DNA from: Doryteuthis pealeii
Lineage: Eukaryota; Mollusca; Cephalopoda; Myopsida; Loliginidae
Reading direction: 5' to 3'
DNA length: 64,000 nt
Assembly: GCA_023376005.1 (NCBI GenBank)
Contig: CM042147.1
Span: forward strand, 120,778,556-120,842,555
Shown here: piece after piece, positions 58,686 to 64,000 of the stretch
Layout of the letters: every line of letters starts with the position of its first letter
Numbering within the stretch: the stretch's first letter is position 1
Notes under the pieces: model-generated
What the model saw: the letters and a program-made list of their open reading frames with translations, nothing else
Told to the model about the DNA's origin: nothing
Database searches by the model: none
Made by a program: the position numbers and the translations under genes

Positions 58686-58822
58686 GTAAGAATACCAGAA
58701 CGATTTTGTCTTACTAGTGGGGGGGGGTCTATTAAAGTAGAGCATGGCTTAATTAGTGAATTTGTTAAAGAATTTGACTAACAAATTTTATAGCATCAAA
58801 GTTTATTTTCTTTTTTTGTGCT

Positions 58823-59230
58823 AAAATTTCTTGGTTATGATATACACATATTCACATACACCTATTGAGCAAGTATATAGTAGAACACACATATACAAGT
58901 TTTTTTTCTTTCTTAGAAGCATTGGAGTGAATGCCTTAAAATATTCTTTTTTTTCTTTTTTTTGTCTTAAAATTTCTTGGTTATGATATACACATATTCA
59001 CATACACCTATTGAGCAAGTATATAGTAGAATACACATATACAAGTTTTTTTTCTTTCTTAGAAGCATTGGAGTGAATGCCTTAAAATATTCATTTTTTT
59101 TGTGCTAAAATTTCTTGGTTATGATATACACATATTCACATACACCTATTGAGCAAGTATATAGTAGAATACACATACGCAAGTTGTTGTTTTTGTTTTT
59201 TTTCTTAGAGTATTGGAATGAATGCCTTAA
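58823..59230. repeat. Tandem triplication, unit about 142 bp
   Basis: Starts at about 58823, 58967 and 59107 with AAATTTCTTGGTTATGATAT, ending GAATGCCTTAA(A/G)ATATTC. Confidence 0.9.
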
Positions 59231-59714
59231 GATATTCAATAATTGGTAAATTGTTTGTTGTGTTGTTGCTTTTTTTGTTGTTTTTATTTATTCAAAAGGC
59301 AATGGTAAACTAGCTTCATAATTAATGAACAGAACACATCCTTACAAAAATGGAAAGAGATAGTTTGTGAGAGAGATGGCTTGTACATCTAAATAATATT
59401 TAGATCTCCTTAAATAATTTTAAACTCATCAGGCCTCATCTATTTTTGTGCATTTTTAAAACTTGATTTTCTTAATTTTCCTATTAAATATTTGATCTGC
59501 TATATAAAACTTACGCTAAGCTTTATTTTTCTAACCTAACATTCTTTAAACTGGAATATATTTCAATGATTATATATTAATGCCTTTACCATTTTTTCTA
59601 CAATAATTACTAACTTCCTTAAAAAAACATGTTTTGAAGAATGAATTCTGAAATTATATAATTTGTGCATATAATAATGAGTATTGTATACTGAAATCAA
59701 AGTTATATTTTTCT

Positions 59715-60115
59715 GTGTGTACTACTATCATTCTTAAAAAATTCAGTGTATGCTACTATCATTCTTAAAAAAATTCAGTGTATACTACTTTCTTAAAAAA
59801 TTCAGTGTATACTACTTTCTAAGTGTATGTTACTATTTTTCTTAAAAAATTTCAGTGTATATACTACTTTCTTAAAAATTTCAGTGTTATTACTATTTTT
59901 CTTAAAAATTTCAGTGTATATTACTATTTTTCTTAAAAATTTCAGTGTATATTACTATTTCTTAAAAATTTCAGTGTATATTACTATTTTTCTTAAAATT
60001 TCAGTGTATATTACTATTTTTCTTTAAAAATTTCAGTGTATTCTACTTTCTTAAAAATTTCAGTGTATATTACTATTTTTCTTAAAATTTCATGTATACT
60101 ACTATCTTTCTTAAA
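59715..60115. repeat. Minisatellite, unit about 30 bp
   Basis: About thirteen copies of TTCTTAAAAATTTCAGTGTA then TATTACTATTT with length variants. Confidence 0.9.
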
Positions 60116-60524
60116 AATGTAACTATCATACACTTATCAAAAAATAGAAATAGATAAATAAAACAAAAAGAACATTTTTTTTTATAATATAGACAATTAA
60201 AAATCTGTAATTTTTATAGAAAGGTTGCCCAATAAATGATATTAAGAAAACTCCATGACATACAAAATACCGCTTAGAGAACTACAACCCACCAAAAACT
60301 AAATTGCATTTTGTTTGTCATGGAATTTTTAATATCATTTATTAATGTTATTAGGCAATTTCTATTTTGTTTAATCTAAATTTTTATATATCTTAAATCA
60401 CAAGAGTTCACTAAATTCTAAACATTTAAAATATTGGATTGAGGTATCTATTTAAATCTTTATAATAAATAAAGAGTGATCCCCCAAAACAGAACCCAAA
60501 TTCTGTTTTTTTGGGGTATCCCTG

Positions 60525-60890
60525 TAGTTTGTTTTTGAGATATCTATTCAAATACTAAATAGTAAATAGTTTGTTTTTGAGTATCTATTTAAATACTTAT
60601 AGTAAATAGTTTGTTTTTGAGATATCTATTTAAATACTTATAGTAAATAGTTGTTTTTGAGATATCTATTTAAATACTTATAGTAAATAGTTTTTGAGAT
60701 ATTTATTTAAATACTTATAGTAAATAGTTTTTGAGATATTTATTTAAATACTTATAGTAAATAGTTTTTGAGATATTTATTTAAATACTTATAGTAAATA
60801 GTTTGTTTTTGAGATATCTATTTAAATACTTATAGTAAATAGTTTGTTTTTGAGATATCTATTTAAATACTTATAATAAATAGTTTGTTT
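60525..60890. repeat. Minisatellite, unit about 40 bp
   Basis: About nine copies of TTTTTGAGATATCTATTTAA then ATACTTATAGTAAATAG. Confidence 0.9.
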
Positions 60891-61108
60891 TGTTTCCTTC
60901 TCAGCCCTAAAATTCATAGCATGAATGTCATTTCTCAAACTGTTTTGTGTTTTATTTTTTGTTTTGAAAAGTTTCGCAATTAAGTTGAAATAACTATTTA
61001 CAACTTACAACTTATTAACAAATTTTATTTTCAAACCATTTTTTCTTTTTTTTTTCTGAATAAAGAAATTTCTAAATTGCAATTTCTCTTTTAACCTCAT
61101 GAATTTAG

Positions 61109-61123
61109 GCAACTTTCATCGTG
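61109..61123 (+). CDS. Candidate 15-nt microexon of MROH1
   Basis: AATTTAG is followed by 15 nt and then GTAAGT. The 15 nt take the phase-1 split codon from exon 27, read GNFHR and leave phase 1 again, so inclusion keeps the frame. The coding call rests only on splice sites and phase. Confidence 0.35.
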
Positions 61124-61166
61124 GTAAGTGGGATTACTTTTAACCTCTGAGAATAAGTGCCACATT

Positions 61167-61170
61167 ACTT

Positions 61171-61227
<57 letters not shown>

Positions 61228-61230
61228 CTC
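61167..61230. repeat. (TC)n microsatellite
   Basis: TC dinucleotides with one CG change near the end, about 45 bp after the candidate microexon. Confidence 0.95.
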
Positions 61231-61498
61231 TATTTTTATGCAATTATTTACAACACTTATAAATTATACTAATGCGAAACTGACTGCGATGTACCTAGAC
61301 CTTGAAAGATTTGCTATCTTACAAATGCTGAAAAAATAATAAGCTCCTAGCTGTAGCTGTATCAGTGCTACTGTATGGCTGCACCACTTACCTAAGTAGT
61401 AATATCTCATCTACAGAAAACAATGTCAATATATGCATGAGAAAGGCATGGACTGCTATAGACAGAATATCAATCATATGGAAATCTGATTACTGATA

Positions 61499-61865
61499 AG
61501 ATAAAGTGAGAATTCTTCCAAGCTGTAGCCGTGTCAATGCTACTGTATGGCTGCACCACTTGGACTCTAATGAAACACTTAGAGAAAAAGTTAGATGGGA
61601 ACTACATAAGGATGCTGTGTAATATCTTGAACAAATCTTAGAAGCAGCATCCCACAAAAAAAGCAGCTGTATGGCCACTTATCTCCAATCACACAAACTA
61701 TTCAAGTTAAGACAAACATGACATATTGGACACTGCTAGAGAAGCAAGGACAACCTGATGAGTGACATTCTTCTATGGGCATCAACATGGACATACCAGT
61801 GTAGGCCGACCAGTAAAAATGTACATCAATCAGCTCTGTGCGGATTCTGGATGCTGCCGGGGGCG
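61499..61865 (+). mobile_element. Non-LTR retrotransposon, C-terminal end, decayed, opposite orientation
   Basis: The plus strand reads VSMLLYGCTTWTLMKHLEKK, LDGNYIRML and QLYGHLSPIT, with several stops. An additional partial copy of the LLYGCTT region is at 61345-61390. Confidence 0.75.
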
Positions 61866-62610
61866 ATGACTTGATTTTTTTTTTCTCCCCGTATATCATG
61901 CATGTTTAGTATTAGGAGGGAGGAGGAGGAGTAGGGGTAGGCTTAGCACATGGTCAGTGTTTAAAGGAAGAAAAAAAATCATTTAAGTTACACTGTAGAA
62001 GTAAAAAATTAAAGTTGGACTAAAAGACTGCACACTTTAAGACAGAATAAAAATTAATAGATAATTTTTTCAAAGGCTTCTGTAAACAGACTATGATTAA
62101 AAAAAACAAAAAAACATAAAACAAACATGAAATACACAGAACCTTGTTTAGTTTTATGATATTAATAGATAGTAAACATTAAAGTTGGACTAAAAGACAG
62201 CACAGTTTAAGAGAGAATAAATTTTTCATTTTGGCCATTATAAGACACTTGAAAAAAGTAACTTTTTGAAGCTGAAATGAGATTACTTTAGTAGTTGAAC
62301 AAAACAAAAGTCGAAGTGTCTTGTATTATTCTAGAGACTTTTAAAGCCTGTGCTGGGAGAACTACCTATGTTTAATATTAGGAGGGAGGAGGGGAGGAGT
62401 AGGCTTAGCACATGGTCAGTGTTTAAAAAAAAAAATTCATGCATATTTAGAATTTTGAAAATTTCATTTAAGAATGCAAATATTATAGAATTAAACAAAA
62501 AAAGAAAAAAAAACTTTCCTGATTTTTTGGAAACACTATATTTTTGCTTGGAAAAAACACATTATATAGTTATACTGTAATAATTATTGTATAGCAATAT
62601 CATAATCGTT
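61866..62610. other. Intronic or flanking sequence with an internal repeat
   Basis: GGCTTAGCACATGGTCAGTG with its GGAGGGAGGAGG neighbour occurs at about 61915 and about 62380. AAAGTTGGACTAAAAGAC occurs at about 62010 and 62180. No gene seen. Confidence 0.5.
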
Positions 62611-62614
62611 ACAG

Positions 62615-62703
62615 ATCACTGCCTTCCCTCACAATCCTATAACCTACCTTTCTTGCCGGGATCTTTACCAATACTCACGAAGGACTTATACGATTACCAG
62701 TAA
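62615..62703 (+). CDS. Candidate alternative terminal exon
   Basis: After CGTTACAG, the phase left by exon 27 (or by the microexon) opens a 29-codon frame, DHCLPSQSYNLPFLPGSLPI then LTKDLYDYQ, ending in TAA at 62701. It is less AT-rich than its surroundings. It does not look like the canonical MROH1 C-terminal HEAT helix, which may lie beyond 64000. No AATAAA is seen in the next 300 bp. Confidence 0.3.
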
Positions 62704-63710
62704 CTGAGGACACTTTAGTAACCAAAGGATTCACATTGTCGATGGACTCTTTATCAAGGATTCCACCAGATAAGCGCATATGCTATAAGGCTAAGGAATG
62801 GCCCTTAAAGACTTAACAATGCTTTAGAAGAGCATATAAAGAGTTGCATAGAAAGAAATACATACAAAAAATTATGTATATTTTATAATCTTTTATTTTT
62901 TAGTTTCTTCTTTTTTTCTTTTTTTGCTGTCTTACTTTTTTCTTTTCTTTCTTTTCAATCTACTATCCTAAAATATTGCACAAAATAGAATGTCATTGCA
63001 ATATTCTTCTCATACAAAGTTACCTCCCTTTTTTTTTTCATTGCAACAAAATAGTTTCAATAATTTGATCTTTTTATTTTATTGAATTTCAAATGGAAAA
63101 ATCCATTCAAATTAGAATTATCTTCCTTTACTTGATAATAGTGTAAATCTGAGTATAATACAAGAATTTAGAATTTTTTTCTTTTGTTCATATTATAATA
63201 TTTATTTATAGACTATAAACAGGGTGGCCAACTTTTCACATTTCATGCATCAATTTTCTACAGATTAGTTAAACAACAGTTTAAATGCACAAACCCATGC
63301 AGGGGTTCTTGTGAGTATGATTGACAGGTAGTGATCCTTGATTGACCTAGGAGTCTTTCTCTAATTGGTTGGTTTAGTCATGTGACTCACCAGTCTCTAA
63401 TTGGTTGGTTTAGTCATGTGACTCACCAGTCTGTAAGAACAAGTTTAGTTGATTAGTCACATTAATCTCGGGTATCTTACTGGTCAGACGTGTATAATGA
63501 CTCCATGCATGAAGTTAAGGTAACTTAGGAAAATAAAAATGTATGAAATATATCCAGTTTCCATGTTCATTTGTAAAAACTGAGACAAAGATAGTCAACC
63601 CTGATGAAGAACTCGGTACAATGCAATTCAGCCAGCATGAAAGATAGAAGAAACAGACATACGAGTATAAGTCTAGGTATAAGAATAAGAAAGAGCCTAT
63701 ACTACACTGT
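62704..63710. other. AT-rich sequence, no gene seen
   Basis: Possible 3' UTR at the left if the alternative terminal exon is real. A 36-bp unit (CTAATTGGTTGGTTTAGTCA...) is doubled at 63359-63432. Confidence 0.4.
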
Positions 63711-63989
63711 GATGTGCATGGTGTAATGGTTAATCGTAGGAAATGGACTTGTCGACCTGAGTTCAAATCCAAGACTAGGCTGTTTGCATTTCACATAGCA
63801 CTAATACCCTTGGGAAAGGTATCCAACTACTCTCCCTCCAGCTATGGGTAAATAGTAGGATGAACTGGGCTCTTTGACCGTGGTTAGGTAGCCAGTCTAG
63901 GAGAAGGAAAACTCTGAATTCAAACCTATCAAACTATGCTTAAGAAATTGACCTTGTGTCACACCCTACTCGTGCAGAGGGGTTGTTAA
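63711..63989 (+). repeat. tRNA-derived SINE, family A
   Basis: Full-length copy at the right edge of the window, ending in TTGTTAAATATA. Confidence 0.85.
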
Positions 63990-64000
63990 ATATATATATA

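Noticed and set aside
56487..56552. tRNA gene on the minus strand
   Set aside because: The T arm is perfect but the acceptor 5' strand does not pair; treated as a SINE head.
61157..61339. Ser/Leu-rich small frame
   Set aside because: Translation of the (TC)n microsatellite.

Overview
The window is animal genomic DNA: AT-rich, dominated by introns, and full of dinucleotide microsatellites, minisatellites, tRNA-derived SINEs, non-LTR retrotransposon ends and foldback DNA elements. I see no bacterial-type genes. The mix of repeats (two abundant tRNA-derived SINEs, LINE tails ending in short-motif repeats, endless TA/GT tracts) and the protein suggest a lophotrochozoan, most likely a mollusc and plausibly a cephalopod. 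That placement is inference, not proof.

One real gene is visible. It is the plus-strand orthologue of MROH1 (maestro heat-like repeat family member 1), a large HEAT-repeat protein. I can place 27 internal exons from 7048 to 58685, about 3,370 coding nt (roughly 1,120 codons). The N-terminal part must lie left of the window or in the assembly gap. The canonical C-terminus is probably right of the window, although a 15-nt microexon (61109-61123) and a possible alternative last exon (62615-62703) are phase-compatible. The intron at 20432-22763 carries the splice signals of a U12-type (minor spliceosome) intron. Four to five exons (7048, 9571, 22764, 23505, 27385) show one-base frame breaks, often in homopolymers. 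These look like consensus errors rather than gene death, because every splice site is intact and all other exons are clean.

Layout: 1-6400 is a near-identical second copy of 40829-46545. It includes exons 19 and 20 of the gene placed out of order, and it ends at a 100-N scaffold gap (6401-6500). This is most simply a misplaced alternative haplotype. 6500-23600 holds exons 1-12 with SINEs, a hAT element with nested foldback, and several foldbacks. 23600-31200 is a poorly resolved intronic zone with two long irregular minisatellites (25.2-26.0 and 27.5-29.15 kb) and exon 13. 31200-39700 holds exons 14-18. 39700-47430 holds exons 19-21 with the mother copy of the duplicated segment. 47430-58700 holds exons 22-27 plus large simple-repeat arrays. 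58700-64000 is intronic or flanking repeats.

The most interesting non-genic signal is a set of foldback or short elements at 13.4, 18.4-18.6, 29.7-30.1, 32.3 and 46.0 kb. They carry a hammerhead-ribozyme-like core (CTGANGA, hairpin, GAAA, short helix III, NUH), and most are embedded in or abut (TA)n tracts, as expected for non-autonomous Penelope-like retroelements. One is present in one copy of the duplicated segment and absent from the other. Two independent tandem duplications across intron-exon junctions (exons 5 and 22) have left decoy 3' splice sites, one of them making a perfect 40-nt cryptic exon.
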